Assembly (NCBI GenBank): GCA_013398015.1
Contig: VZRR01003434.1
Coordinates: 839,135-903,134, forward strand
Source of the DNA: Oreocharis arfaki
Taxonomy: Eukaryota > Chordata > Aves > Passeriformes > Paramythiidae
Reading direction: 5' to 3'
Length of the DNA stretch: 64,000 nt
A program made the position numbers and the translations under genes. The notes below the pieces were generated by a model. It had not been told where the DNA came from, ran no database searches, and saw only the letters and a program-made list of their open reading frames with translations. Numbering within the stretch: the first letter of the stretch is position 1; every line of letters starts with the position of its first letter. Positions 11,914-26,200 of the stretch are shown here, in pieces.

Positions 11914-14900
11914 AACTGTCTTTTTCTTAAGCCATAAGTTTTCTCACTTTTATTCTTCTGATTCTCTCCCTCATCCTGTTGGGAGTGCGTGGGGGGAGCA
12001 AGCGAGCGCCTGTGAGGTGCTTAGTTGCCAGCTGGGGTTAAATCAAGACACTTTCTCTGACTGAGACTTTTATAGAGCACTTTCCACTAAAAATATTTTA
12101 AAATCAAGTCGAGAGTGCAAATTGGGTGATGGAATTTGAATGAAGCTCACTTCTAAACTGTTACTCATCGTTTGGAAAACAGGCCCACAAGGGAAACCAG
12201 GCATAGGGATAAGCTAAGCCTTAACCATGAAGAATTTAGAGAAATAATGAAGCTGAATGTGGAAATTACTAATCCTTCCCTAAATTTTAAATTTTGGCCA
12301 GCTTCTGTTGAAAACGATACAGCTAATAAAATTCCCTCACTAGGGTATTCTCATTTCTTTGCCTTTTTGTTGAAGTCTGTTTACTTGTTTGGGTTTTGTC
12401 CTGCTTTGCCAACCAGATCTCTAGAGCTGTGTGAAAAGACAGGTTATAACAAGTCTTGAAAAACAGTTTTGCTGGAAAAATAACTGGACCTGCTAACACA
12501 TATTGCTGGATTCTATACTGCTTTTATCTTGGGGGAGGAGACACAAAGAAACTCTTGGTCAGCCAGCCCAAACCATTGCTGCTAGCCATCTGAATTTATT
12601 GCTGAAGAGAATTCATGTTAATTGATTCCCAGTGCAGAGCCCATACTGCTATATTTGGCTCCTGCTCAGAAAGGAAAATAATATCTAGGCAACAAAATGT
12701 TTTGCACTGTTTACCTCAAACTTGAAAACAACAACTCAACAACAAGTAGCTTGAAGGCTGAAACCAATTGTGAGAAATCTTATCCCATAAACACTTATGA
12801 AAGAGAAGAGCTATGAAAAATAGGGTCAAATACAGGATGTCTTCTGCTATCCATAGGCGTAACACCCTGGGGGTAACTCAAGAAATACATGGAATTTTTC
12901 TATATAAAGGAGCATGGTGGCTACATGGATGAGCGGAAGATGATTTCTCCCCTCCCCACTGCAGTTCAAATTACTTAATTGGTTTTTTCTTTTCCTAAAC
13001 TCTTGGATGCCTCAGATCTCTCCCTCAGAGCATCATACACAGAGTGATTTGATTGTCTGCCAGGAAAGTGGTGAGAAGCTAATTTACTGAAAGGAAAACA
13101 AACGGTGATTGCAAATGAACAGTGAACCTGCAAGTGTGGTCAAGGGCCCCATCATACTTGTGGATTTTTCTGTCATGATGGTAAGCATTCTCCACACCTG
13201 AGCAGGTGCCAAAGGGCATCTGGTGCTACTGCCTGCTTGCCATCATGCTTGCCAAGGTATTAATTTGGTGCATTTTTTGCTGACCAGTATTATTTTTTTC
13301 TGAGCAGCATAGCTTTTGAGTGCCCCACAAGATGAACCTTATACTGCATGAAACTGCAGTAGGGTTTAATCCAGGAAATGTTTTCCCCCCTTCACATTTG
13401 GCATCAGCGATCAATAGCCACTGAAAATAACTTAGATGCAGGAATATTTGTAATGTTTTTTTTATACCTGACTTCACTTTTACTTCTGGGTCACCTTTGC
13501 CTCGTTGTCACTTTGTTTTGCTTGCAGTCATGGAATATTGGATATTATTGATGTTGATCTTTCCTGAGTTTAAACAGTTGGTTTTAACGAGTCATCCTGC
13601 ATCCTCTCCAAGGCAAGTCATCCTGTTCCAAGGTGAGCAGCTCAGATGGTTTGCCTTCAGAAGGGCTTGGCTCCATCACTGGCCTTTGACTACAGAGGAA
13701 GTAAAGCAACTTGATGATTAGGCTATGGGAGGAACAAATTCTACCTCTCTAGGAGAAAGGCAATTTTCATGTATGGAAAACACAGGTGATTCCACAGCTT
13801 TAAATCTATCTATGGGGAAATATAAGGAATACTGAAAGTAAGCACGTAATTTGATTTTAATTGAAAGTATAGATTAATTATGTCTAACACCAGGGGAAAT
13901 ACATATTTATTGTATGTCTTTACCAAGTTCTGGCACACTCCGAGTCAAAAAAGGTGCAGAAGGTGACAAATTATCTTCTGTGGATGATTCTTTTGTCCAT
14001 ATGTGTGGTTAGATTTGATAAGGACTGCAGCTCTTCGTGCACTTCTCACAGGAACAGAGAATTTCTCAGGGAAGGGAAAGGTCACCTTCTTCAAAATGCA
14101 ACTTTAAATAACCAGTGTGGCGTCCAGTAATTTATAACTAAATCATGTCTGACAGAACTGATAAATCTGTTCTGCTGTGAGTGTAAATATCAGAGCTGCG
14201 CTTATTAACCTAAGAATTCAAAACCTCTCCAGAAAGCTCACTTAAAATTAAGGCAGATGATAACATATTTATGCTTTTTCTCAAAGCTGAAGAGAATGGC
14301 AATTTACAAATATATATACTTCTAATTAAGAGCGCATCTGCTTGTGTCAGGATTTCGTGTTGATATTTTTAATTCTCTTTATTTTGCTTTTCACATTTAA
14401 ACTGCCAAGTTTCAGGTGGCACAGGCATGGCCCCGTGAAGCAGGGCAGCACTGTGTTAGAAATCCCCAAGCCACCTTCAAGCTGTAAGCGGTGTCCATGT
14501 GGCACAGTGTGACATCATAAAAGCAGTCTAGCACAGGTCTCCAAAATTGTGTACCTGCATTAACTGTTCCACACCTGGAAGGAGCCCCGCTGGCACCAGC
14601 ACAGGAATCTCAGCACCAGGCTCCATTGCTTGCTGTGCTTCTCGTCCATAGCTCGTGCAAGGCTGGTGAGCTGCCCGTATCTCACAGTGCTGCACATGGT
14701 CCTGACCTGGGTGACCACTGCAGCTGAAGGCACGGACTGAAGTACAAGAATAGTGATTTACTATTAAAGTTTAATCCTTGGTGAGCTGGATTCACAGAGT
14801 TACACGTGTGACTCTGTGAATAATGATAATGTGAATGGCTGGTTGCCACATGAACGTATTACAGCACCAGCTAAATATAGACACCCCATTAAAGTTCTAT

Positions 14901-16699
14901 CTGTGGTTTCCCTTAGGATCTGCTTAGAGATGGATTTTATCCTGAAGACACTCACTCCCCAAAATTATGTTTTAAAAAAAAAAAAATCCAAGCGTGCAAT
15001 TTGTTTACACGCTTTGCATTCCTAAAAGGATATAAAATTCACCGAATGGTGCTTCTGCTGTGTATAGCTGTGTAGAGACACACGAGAAAAAACTTACTGA
15101 AAAAAAGAAGATGGCAAAATTTCAGTCATGTATTAAAAGGTCTATATACTGGCCTAATTTGAGCAAAACAAAATCCAAATGGATGATTTTTAATTTTTTT
15201 TTAATAAGCTAGGTGTTATTTTCCTTCTCCAAGTTCCTCTAGGAAACCACACCCTCAACTTTCGAAATGGTGAAAAAAGAAATCAGGGTTAAACCAACTC
15301 CTTCATTTTGTAGCACAAAATTTCCATCACTTCCTTTAGTACATCAGCACTGCAGCTATAAAAGAAAGCAAGCATACAGTACTCTTGGCACAGCTCACAA
15401 GAAATAATTCCTACCAAATAAGATCATTTTGCTGTAGGGTCTTAATTAGGTTTTTCAAGCCAGAAGAGGAGTTCTCCCAACCTCCTTTCCCTCCACCCCT
15501 TGTCTGTTGTAACAGCACAGTACAGAGGAGCCACTTAGTAGTCTGGATTTAACTTCAGTCTCAGTGCAGAGGACTTGTATGCCTTTTGCATATGGATGTA
15601 GCATTTTTCAGTAACTTGAACACTAAAAAGACCTGAAGGCCCCCTGTAATTTGTGCTTTTTTTGTCAAAGCTAATATCATATTCTTACTTGTGTCCTATG
15701 AAAGTGCATGGAATGGGGCAGGCTCTTTCTACTACTTTACAGAAGAGGCACACAGTGTGAGCAGACACAACACATACTTCATTTTGATGCTACATTTATT
15801 CATTTCCAGATCCATGGAGAGAATTTAGCTGAGACTCAGATTTAATTACCTCTGACAGTGAACCCCGTATCCGGACTTTAAGGCATTTGCTATTCCTGGC
15901 GGAGGGCTGAGGGTCTCACTGAAAGCACTGTTTTGGAAAACGATATTTTTCACAGTCCCAGGAGCTCCTTAGAATTTTGAGCAGTTAATTTTGTTTCTAC
16001 TTTGGAGGCCAAGAGACTGAATTCGTGTCAGACAGTGGTGAAGGGAAATATCCATCTGGGAAGTGAAATGAAGGGCACTGTGAGCACAAGAAAGTAAACC
16101 AGGATAAAAAATTGGAGAGAAAGAAAAGAGAGAAAAAGGGTAGGTGTTGTTCTCTTCTTCCTCTCTCCTCCCTTTGATCCCAGGAGTCCTTCAATGCTGC
16201 CTCACAGGGAACCAGTGTTACACCTGACCAGGGAGTTAAAGGATGATCCTGTGAGAAGTGTTTAATCTAAGCGCAGTTAGGTACAAAACTTGAGAGGGAA
16301 TGATGCCACTTGCACCAGGAATATTGCTAAGGCCAGGGCATTGGAGGCTTCACTGCTTCACCAAACTGCGCCCCAGAGACAGATGCAGCGTTTGTCTCCC
16401 ATCCTTTCTTCTGCCCATCGTTCTGCTATGCAAGATATGCCAGCAACAGTGGGGAGGTGACAAGCTACAAGTACGCTTTTCCTCCAGAAAAATCTTATTG
16501 TGGGAGATTAGAGAGGCTTCAGCTTCTTAGTTTGTCCAAAATAAGGTAAAAATAATCAGTAACAAACTAAAGACTGTTCTTTTAATTATCAGGAAAAAAA
16601 CATTGGTAATCCTTAAGTTTTTTATGCTGAATATACTCAATGAGAAATTGGGCGATTTTTTTTAACTTTTCAGATGAGAAAATAGTGGTGCACCCACAC

Positions 16700-16725
16700 A
16701 ATTATTCTCATTATTAAGAATAATT
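16700..16725. repeat. Small AT hairpin
   Basis: AATTATTCT (16700-16708) and AGAATAATT (16717-16725) are perfect inverted repeats with an 8-base loop. They are followed by the overlapping 12-bp palindrome GAATAATTATTC at 16718-16729. The region is AT-rich, so chance is likely. Confidence 0.6.
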
Positions 16726-17346
16726 ATTCACTCAACATTCCCAATTGTTTCCATTATTCTTATGAAATACTTCTTAAAAATCTGTCTAGCATTCCTGACT
16801 CCATTCTACCAGTCAAGGTGTGACATAGGTGCAGGTGATCTTGCCTTGGGTCAAGAGAAAGCACAAAATTATCTTACTTCACACTTTATTTTCTGTTTCA
16901 ATTTTCTATTACTTGTTGGTTTGGGGAAGTATATTATCATATTTTTGGAAAGCGAATCTGTATGAGGCCTGTTCAAGGTAGAAGAGTGTGACCATACATG
17001 TTTTCCAATGTATGTTTAGGCTCCCATCAGTGCACTCTGACAGAGCTGCACCACTGAGATATTCTCAGGGAGCTGTTAAAATGTTTCACTGTAATGTCAT
17101 GGTCGTAGGGCAGCAAAACTCTGCTTTTGTGGGTGGGTTGGTCAGAGTCTCATAGCTCCATCCCTGTGAACTGAACTCAGACTTACTGCTGTACTCTACT
17201 GATTCTTCCACTTTGATCTTCTATTTTATACTCAGCGCAGCTACTGAAGTGAATACAAAAACCTCAGCATGAAAAATGGTTTCAGTGTGAAAATTGAGCT
17301 CTTCATTCAGAATTTTAAAATGCAGGCTCTCATATCTGCCTCCTGA

Positions 17347-17397
17347 GGAAGGGGGTGGAAAAAAGAGAGCGAGAGAAAAGGAGAGAAAAGGGGAGAA
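17347..17397 (+). repeat. Purine-rich tract
   Basis: A nearly uninterrupted run of A and G, including two exact tandem copies of GAGAGAAAAG (17371-17380 and 17381-17390). It is a low-complexity tract able in principle to form triplex DNA. Confidence 0.8.
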
Positions 17398-19779
17398 TCT
17401 TGAAACAAATCAATTTTTATTTTGCAAATTCAGTACTGTTGGCTAAGTCCATTGGGCTATCAATGTTGTTAGCTGGAATGCATGGGATTTGAAAGTAGTT
17501 GAAAAACAAACACTGTGTGTTTGTATGGACTATAAGCACGCAGCAACATATCATTTTGAGGAATGAAAAATATTTAGGAATTGGAAGTTATTGTCATCCA
17601 GTATTTGTCTGACATCACCTCTCCAAGGCATGGTACATATCAGGCAGTCAGCAGTGGGCATCATGTTTCTGCTGTCTCCGCTGGTGTTTCCATATGCAAG
17701 AAAAGTAACTTTACTTTTCATCTTTAGAAATAAAAGGGGACTTTTAGAGTACTTTAAAATTGTATTTTAAAAGTTACAGAGAGCTTGCAAGAGGCAGGAG
17801 TTTTATATTTTCAATTTTTGTAACCTTCATGCTGAAACAGAGCCATGTTTGCCTTGCTTTGACTTTTGTTTCCCACAAGCAGCTCAGTGCAAGCTACCCA
17901 GAGCCTGTGTGCAGTCAGCTTGGCCGAGCTCTCTGCATTCTGCGTTGGGTTCTTACTGATTGTCTGTACAGCTACCTCAAATGCATTTAATAGCATCAGT
18001 AAAAGAATGTGGAAGTTAATCTCTTGTGTTCCTATGAAAGAAACAAGTGTATTTACCTCTTTTTCCTCACCAAATTTCCTGTTTGCAGCCCTGCCATGAA
18101 CTTTTCTTTTTTTCTTGGTCACCTGCTTTCTGCAATAGTGATGGGCTGACTTTCTCTTCAAACATCTCATTTCCAGCAGATTGCCTGTGAATCCTTACTT
18201 TTTTCACCACCAGTTCCATTTGTCATATTTTACTTTGGCTCCCATAGGGGTTGAAAGCAAGCACACAACCTGGAAAGCGAACCCAGACATTCCAAACATT
18301 GGATCCAGCCAGACGGTGAAACTTATTTGGGCTTTTTGATAAAAAATTATTTAAAATGCTAAAATATCCACAGAGTTTGTTTCAGTCTGCCTTGCTCTTT
18401 TCAAATTCTTATGAGTCCATAGAAGTCAGATGGAGTGTCAGCTGGCCATATCATTAATAACTATTACTAGCATCTCTCCATAAATCTGTGTGCTGTTTCT
18501 ATCTTTATGGACTGATATTTACATATGTAATGTATGTTTTATATGCTGCTCATAATGGATCATTTCGTTCTTCTTGCCAGCTTGAAATTCATCAGGAACT
18601 TACAAAATCTCATGAGTTTCCAATGCACTTCCTTGAAAAAACAGAGCAACAGAAATCCTAAGTGGTGGGAATTAATGCAATATACACAAAAATTAGGGAA
18701 AAGTTTACAATAAACAGATCAGTTCACCAAATACATCTAGATTTAGGAACATATCTGCTAGCAGCTAAGCTGCCTTATGAAAGACAGTGATCTTAATCCT
18801 CAATTAACAATTAATTTATTGAAAAATACTAAAGTTTGCTTAAGGGAAACAAATAATGGTGAGTTGCCTGTCTCACCTTTGCTTAAGACTGTGTTATTTA
18901 ATAGTGGAGAATGAACATTTTGCAATCTTGTTTTTCTTCAGAATTTAATAAACTTTTGTAAAATATCCTTGGGATCTGTCAGCTCCCCATGAAGACAGGA
19001 TTGGGTACCATGTACATGTGATAAATGGGAGTATTTACTCCAGAATGATGATTCATTTAGTTCTGAAGTTCTCTATGTGCGTGGTTATGGCAGATCTTTG
19101 AATTAATCACCAGGATTAGTTAACCCGTCTTTATTCAGACAATATTGTATGCAGAAACAGAAGAGAGTGATTTGAGGGATATTTACATTTTGAACATAAA
19201 AGCCAAAGTAGATATTTTTCTTGATTTTTGCCAACCTACTTCCAAAGATGGGTATGCAACCTCTTAAATTATTTGTGTTTTGTTTTGTTGGTTGTTGGGG
19301 TTTTTTTGGTTTTTTAAAAACATATGTAGAGTTGCTGGAGATTTTTATAGAAATAAAGAAGCAGATTCTTTCTTGGAGCTTGTATGCATTTTGTATTGTC
19401 AAAGACGATTAATTCCTTAGGGTCAGCAGCAATATTGGAACAGCAGCTGATGATGTAGCCCTGCAGGCTTTTGCACTTGTGGTCCCTCCTGAGCACAGCA
19501 TGTTCACAAGCTCAACCTTATATGCTAGATATTAAATTAAAGCTATAGAAAGGCCAATTAGTTAGTTGTTGCCTATGTGTTTATAATCAGAACACAGCAC
19601 TGGATATTGCTATCAAACCCTTTGTATTTGAGATGGAATATGAGATGATCATTTTGGGAATGTAACAACCACGTGCTCACCCTGTGCTAGAGAAACAGAT
19701 TTGCTTGGTTCTACTTGGTTGACCAATTTTTTTTTGAGAATTTGGAGATTTTGGTGAAAGGGTATAACTTTTAGGTACC

Positions 19780-20290
19780 AAGCCCCATGCATGGAAGCTA
19801 GGTTTCCCCCCCCAGAATGCTGCCATGATCACAAAGACAGTGATCCAGGAGATGCTACCTATAGGCCTAAGGAAAGATTACAGTTCTTTAAGGACCCAGT
19901 GTGGGGTGAGAGGGAGGATGATCCCAAGCTCATCCCACCCTGATCTGCTGCCTTTGTCTTCAAGAAGATGTTGCTGCACCCATGGGAGAGGAAGGCAAGT
20001 GAATGGAGCCTTACCTCGTGCCCACAAGCAACACCATGTATGTGGGCTGTGCTCACGTCACCAGAAATAGAGAAGACCCAAACCAAAAATAAGGCCCAGA
20101 CAGACCCAAAAGGCCCTGCCTGACATGGGGTGCTTTGAGACTGCAGCCAAACAGCTCTCAGGATCCAAAGGGGTGCCTATAGAGAGGAAATAAAAACTTG
20201 CTCCAGTCCCGTAGTACTGGTTCTTGGCTGAGTTACAAACTGCCCTCTGTGTGCCGAGACACTGACCTCAGTGAGCATTTGCAGGATTGC
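19780..20290 (+). other. GC-richer patch, possibly an unclassified LTR
   Basis: This stretch is visibly richer in G and C than the sequence on either side. Near its right end CCTATAGAGAGG is followed at once by AAATAAAAACTTGCTCC (about 20176-20204). A TATA-like box placed just before AATAAA is the arrangement of a short-R retroviral LTR, with U5 continuing to about 20290. I could not find matching target duplications or certain TG...CA ends, and I do not recognise the family. It could equally be a decayed 3' exon or unique sequence. The 81-codon frame at 19825-20070 matches nothing I know. Confidence 0.25.
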
Positions 20291-23200
20291 TCCAAGAAGT
20301 TTCTGAATCTGCAAGATAACCAATATTCTGGCAGACATTCAAGACCTGTGTGTGTGTATGCGATATTTATTTCTATATCCCGAGTTGTAGTGTTGTGTGA
20401 AACTTCTGTCAAGACATTAATATGTGTCAAATTTCAAGCCAAGCGATTTAGACTTCCATTGTACTTATTATTCTACTGATTTTTTTTTTCTTCTTCTCTG
20501 GGTTTCAGGACAAAATGAAGGCCAGAAAGCAAATGCAGAAATCCTCAAGTATACAGAGAAAGAAAACATTACTCACTTCTTATCCTGTTAGTTTCTAGAT
20601 CTATTCATACCCTTCACATCAGCAGAGGATTGAGTACAACTGGCAGGGATGGTACCTTCAGACAGGCAATAGTTTAGGCTGATAGAGGCAGTTCTGCAGT
20701 TTGACAGTCTGGGAGCTAAGGAGGTTTTGAGGGGAAGGATGAAAGGCTTGACTCCATGTCAGCCCTACCAGCAGCACAGCTTACCTTAGGCCCTACACTT
20801 ATGGTATTTTGCTGGTTGTGTAGCTAAGAAGGTGAAGTAAATGTGGAGTTTTTTTCTGGAGCAAGGCCAGCTCTTTCTTCCTCAGCACAGCAAGGCTAAT
20901 TGTATCCATGACCTTTTTCTGGCTTGGACTTCTGATCACTTTACCAGTCTTGAAGGCTGTGATAAAACTAAAATAAGTAGCAAGCTGAAAACAATTAAAT
21001 TATTTGGACAGGGAGAGTAGAGATGCAGATTTTCAAACTGTAGAGCAGTAATTAAATAAAAGCTGGCAAGCCAGATTTGGAGGAGTTTTCAGTTCTTGAA
21101 GTTGAAAAGAATCCTCCATGCTGAAGCCAGAACCTTTGTCACCCGTAACCTAGTGCCATGTTCTGCTTTAATATGTCTGTAGTGTCTTTGCAACAACTAT
21201 CGGCACTAGTCGGATGGAGCTATGTCCAGAATGATGCCCTGCCTCCTCGTCAGACCTGCAGTACTCTCCACTCTTGAAAGTCACAGTGACTCCCAGAACT
21301 TACTCAGTGTAATATTTACACATGGATCTAAAATCTGTTTTGCTACAAAGTTACATCAACAAGAGCAAAGTTGGAAAAATCAAAAACCTTCTTTTTCTCC
21401 TCTTCTCTTTTGCTAGTGTTTTAAATTGCTGGCATCTCAGAGGTGCTCATCTCCAGCTTCGCTTGTCCTGGAAATCCAATTTAGAAGATAATTCTACTGA
21501 AGAGCCTCTGGAAGTGAAAGCCAATAATGCACCTCGATGATCTATGGATGTTTGAGCTGCTCAAGAATGTTCAACCATAAGTCCTATCTGAGTTAACAGA
21601 TAAGGTCTAATTACAAGAGCTCCAGTGATAGAACCTGTTCTTGAGAGACAGAAGGTCTCAGGGGCATTTTAGGCAGATAAGAATTAGATTAACCAGGAAG
21701 GGAAGATAAAGTATGGGTAAAATAGGTAGATAGACAATGTAGGAGGGGATGTTAGTAAACTAGTAATTGAAGAGATATTTATACTATTTTCTGTAAAGTG
21801 CACTATGGGGAAAAGAATAAGAAACAGTTCATTATGTCAATAACTCAGAAGTTATGCTGGGGCTGTTCATATGGTGAGCCCATGATAAGGACCAGAAAAA
21901 CTCTTCAGTCATAAGTATAGGAAAATACTGCACTAAAGGAAAGTCCAGAGACACTGAGTCTCTGGGATGCTTTAAGAACAAGTCTGCAGGATGATTTTCT
22001 TTCTAATGAATGTAGAAAGCACAGGTCAGTCCCTAAGTGTAACACTTGCTCCAGACACTTGTGGAAGGGCAGTCTGGTGCTAGCTCCTACTTCTCTCCTA
22101 GAGATGTCCTGTGCTCTTCTGGCCTGAGATACTCATGGGGAAAGCATTGTCTGTGCAGTATCTGTCTGGGTAACTTATAGCAAATAATTGCCATATTATT
22201 TTCTTGAGATTCTCTGTATTATGTGAGCAATGCCTTATCTTGCTATCAAGATAGAATTGCTTTCTATTCTTGGAAGTACAAGTCTGCTACAGGCACAGCA
22301 TTAAAGTGCTGCTCTACTCTGAGACCTGACTGGGCCAGGTATATCTCCCTTCCACTGCAGCTTAGCAAACCCAGTCACTGCTGGCATGCTCTTCATCTGT
22401 GCCTCCACAGACCCCTATGGCTGGCAAAGTGTTTAAGAAATGCTCCACTTCAGAAGGAATAATATCACCTTCTCCTTTGGGACTCTTGACTTCCATGCTG
22501 AGAACTAAGCACTGGCTTTAGTCTGGTGTTTTGTCCCCCAACAGAGGTTGAGGAGAAGTAGTAATGGCTCAGTGCATTACCTGGCCAGCTACCCTCCTAG
22601 TTCATTCTCTCCACTTTGTTGGCAACTCCAAATGGCTGCCCTAAGCCAAGGGGGAAGCCCCTGTTCTACTTTGCTGTGTTATTAAGCATATTTCTGCAAT
22701 TGTTCTTACATTAAGTTTGTTCCACTGTGACCTCCTTGAAAGGCTAAGTGCAACTCAGTGCAAGTAAGGGTTGCAGAATAGTCTTCAAAGACTCTTTCAT
22801 GTTGTATTTTTATCTTTGTCCAAAGATAGGCCAGTCATATCTATAAAGCTGTGATTTCTCTTTGATAAACAAGGTTCCTTAAGATTCTCAAACAGCTTAA
22901 TAACATCTATGACAGAACCTCCTATTTATGGTGCTAATCAAAACCCTTTGGGATCCCTACAGACCAAATACCTAAGCTGCTGTCTCTACATCCTTCCTAT
23001 CTTTATTCACGGCCAAGGTCCCCAGGGCATCTTACAGACATATTCTCTATGAAGTTATTTTCACTTTGCTGTATTTTGTTAGAGCTCATAAAAAGATCTA
23101 TCAGTAAAAAAGTTGTTCTAACTCACCTCACATAAACATACTGATGCCTTAGTTCTCACAGTGCCCTGCCAGACTTCTAAATATGCCATTATTTATTTAC

Positions 23201-26200
23201 TACTGATTAGATGATGGATTTTTTTAGACTAAATTATCTCTTCTCACAGTATCCATTATACCAGTTTCCTGTTGATGATGACAGTAAAAATGTGTGTGAT
23301 GTGGGGTGGAATAATGAGCCTGCTGAATGAAAAATAAGGTCAGATTTCTTCTATGTAATAATATAGCAAAGATAAGATGTTAGATATCCTTCTTTGCTAC
23401 TGTTTAAAATGTATTGCCCTCATCCAGGGACGCTAGATTTCTTGGATATATGCAGATAGTTTTCAGAGATAATTTCAAAGGTACCATTCCAATAGCAACG
23501 AAATATTAACTAGTACCAACAGAGTCCAAAAATCCGAATTCTTCAAGCTGTGGTGAAATGTTCAAAGCCTTTTTGACTGCTGAATTTTCTGCTTGAGATG
23601 TGGCTAGCAAGTTACTGCTTTTTCTCCTGACAGTCAGATGGTATAATCAGAACTTACATGACATATTTGTCTGTCTTTAACATTTTATCACATCGCTCTG
23701 TTCTTTCATCTAGAAACTAGTACTTGTCCTTCTATGCAAATGTATCTATCTATTCATTAGTCTGTCAGAATGTCTATAAATATTAGATTGTTTTGAGGAG
23801 GCAGTGCCTAATTTGTCAAATGAAAATATTTTTCTCCAGCTTTCTAGCACATGAACTGTGATGGATGCAGTAAAACCCAGAAGTTATAGCTGTTTAGCTC
23901 GTGGGTGCCTTGAAAGTGTGTCACACAAATTACCCAGCTGGAGAGAATTGAAACCACAGTGAAGATCCTGTTATTATCTTTAAAAACATATGGACAGGGA
24001 AAAAAATATCGACTTCATATGGCAGTTGAGGCTCATTTTTAATGACTTTTTCAGTCACCCGTGCGTAGGAGCTCAGTCGATGTATGAAGTACCCAGAATG
24101 ATATTTCAATCCTTACATTTCACTGAAGATCTATTTTCTTTCTTGCCCTCATTGAAACCTCTTAGACTATCTGGTTACAAAATGTCTCAAAATATCCTCT
24201 GGCAGCCAAGTGAAAGTAGTAAAGTGGTTTTGTTTCTTTTGCCTCTTTTCCAAAGTGGAACCATCCTGAAATCCATCAAGCAGCACAACAGCAACACGTT
24301 GTGCATACCCTGAAATAGAAGAGGTGTAAAATGATGTTGAGAACAAGAGTTATTGTTAAGAGTGCCTGTCCTTTGCCAGATAGCTTTGGAAGAAGAGGGA
24401 GGCATTGCAAGGAATGATATTCACACCGATAACCACATGTCCATTTGTCCTCACACATGCACTTTTCAAAACACTACAGTGTGCACTGACAGCCTGCAGA
24501 GGATCAGCTTCAAAAATTTCCTTTGAGTCATTTCTTAGCCTCCAGCAGTGCCTGGGAAAGGTGTTTGTAATCAAACTGAAATGTAAAACTGCAATACCAT
24601 GAATAGTAGCAAGTTCTACTTGATGGAGAATATCCTTCTCCAATACAAAATCGAGTTCTTGAAGAGAGTAAAATCGGTGTTGTATTGACATTTCTTTCGT
24701 ATCTATTTTGTGTTAAAGGATGTTGATAATTGCGTACTCTAATAATTTCTGCCTCAGGTAAATATTGGTATTGTACTGAAAGAAAAGCTTATTTTCATAT
24801 TACATTAGGTTTTCGTGGTTTTTTTCTTAGATTGTTTCTACTCTGGTCTGTGGTGAGTCATACACTTGGATATAGCCTTTGTTGACTTCCCTGCAAACTA
24901 CATTGGGTGACAAGTACCCAGAGTACTCCATCCTTCAGAGGAAAAATGCCCAACCTGTCTTTTCCCCCTACATACATTTCCTCTTTTGTAGGTTTCCAGT
25001 ACCATACCTCAATCTGGGTATCAGTTTTCAGCTCATCCTTACCCTAGTCCCTTCAAGCACTACTGCAGCACCATGCAAAAAAAGGAATAAGGAATTAGGA
25101 ATCTGTGTGCGGTTTGAAGGAGTTTGATGCCTGGATAATCTGGAGGCCCTAGAACTGCATTTTCAAAGTCACTTGGATGATACCCACTAACAACTTGCCC
25201 TCTTGAAACACAGTGACAGAGCAATCATAGCAGCCTGTATCCCACGGGTATTCGAAGTTTCCATTCCTAAGCAAGGACTTCAGCTGCCTGCTCACAGGTC
25301 TCAGACACCTTTGGGCACATATCTGAGGTTGGAGAAGCATCTTGAGTGTTGGTTCCATTCCTCTGTGTGTCTAGGATGCCACTAAGCACCTGTGAACTAC
25401 CAGTACCATCAAGAGCTTTTTGTATCTCAGATATGACCTTTAATCCCAGACCTGAGATTTTCAGGGCCTGAATGAGAAATATGCATGCTGCTTCTTTTTC
25501 AGTTCACAGTTCAGTTTTTCTTTCTTTACACAAGTTGGACAATGAATTCCCTTCTAGAGTATCAAGGGTTTGCAGCAGCAGCTACCCAGAATATATCTTA
25601 TTATTTTGCACTGCTTTCTTATTGTAAAACTGCAAACTGGGGAGGATTAAGAATTCTGAAATTCTGTATTCTTTTCTTCCAAGAAAATGCAGTACATTAT
25701 GATGGCTTTATTATTGAAGAATTAGGGAGAATAAAGCTACTTTAGAGAGGAGAATAGGTTCATTCACTACAGTGCTTACTAAATACCTGCACACCTTTAT
25801 TGTGAATACTAGCCTTGGGAGGATGGAGATATCTCCTTTTTTCCTGACAGATGCTCTGACAGTGATTTTAGGCCACATGGGGTTGCATCTCTGGAGGAAA
25901 GCATTTGAACTACGAGTGACCATTCTTCAGGGTTGTTTCTGATTTTGTGTTGTCAACATTGTTTTTGTTCTTATTAACATGTACAAGGCCAGATGTGTAC
26001 AGGAAAAATGAGGGAATTATACATGACCACCAGATAAATTACTACTTCTAAGTGCAAATGTTATTTTCACTTACAGAGAGAACGGCTGGGGACCTGTTTG
26101 GTATTTGGCCTATAAGAGGCAGCTGGTGACAAGCTATTAACAAAGGAGAGTAGCAGATTGGATTTGTTGGGACAACAGGCTAGCCAGTTTTAGTGGTGCC

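Larger units (their letters stand above)
11485..12050 (+). mobile_element. Solo LTR of an ERVL-like endogenous retrovirus
   Basis: A 566-bp long terminal repeat runs from TGGGTTTGGCTGGGATAG to GGGGTTAAATCAAGACA, with TG...CA ends. I recognise the body (AGTGTTAGTTTTCTTCCTAG, CCCAAACTGGCCAAAGGGAT, CAGTATATAAACTGGGG, TGCTTAGTTGCCAGCTGGGG) as a widespread neoavian class III (ERVL-like) LTR. A 6-bp target duplication flanks it, CTTTCC at 11479-11484 and CTTTCT at 12051-12056, matching at 5 of 6. No internal gag-pol sequence and no second LTR are present, so it is a solo LTR left by recombination between two LTRs. A 155-codon open frame (11597-12064) lies mostly inside the LTR and is a by-product, not a gene. 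The family name is from memory; the ends and target duplication are read directly. Confidence 0.9.

Noticed and set aside
11597..12064. Longest open frame in the window (155 codons, plus)
   Set aside because: It is almost wholly inside the solo LTR, spanning its TATA box and poly(A) signal, and has no recognisable domain. It is a chance frame.
17811..18170. 119-codon minus frame with a basic KKKRK segment
   Set aside because: The basic segment comes from an A-rich minus-strand stretch. The rest matches nothing known and is not flanked by recognisable exon signals.
20482..20600. Possible 3' splice site (T-rich tract then GGTTTCAG) before a 27-codon frame
   Set aside because: The frame ends quickly in TAG, matches no protein I know, and no partnering exon is visible.
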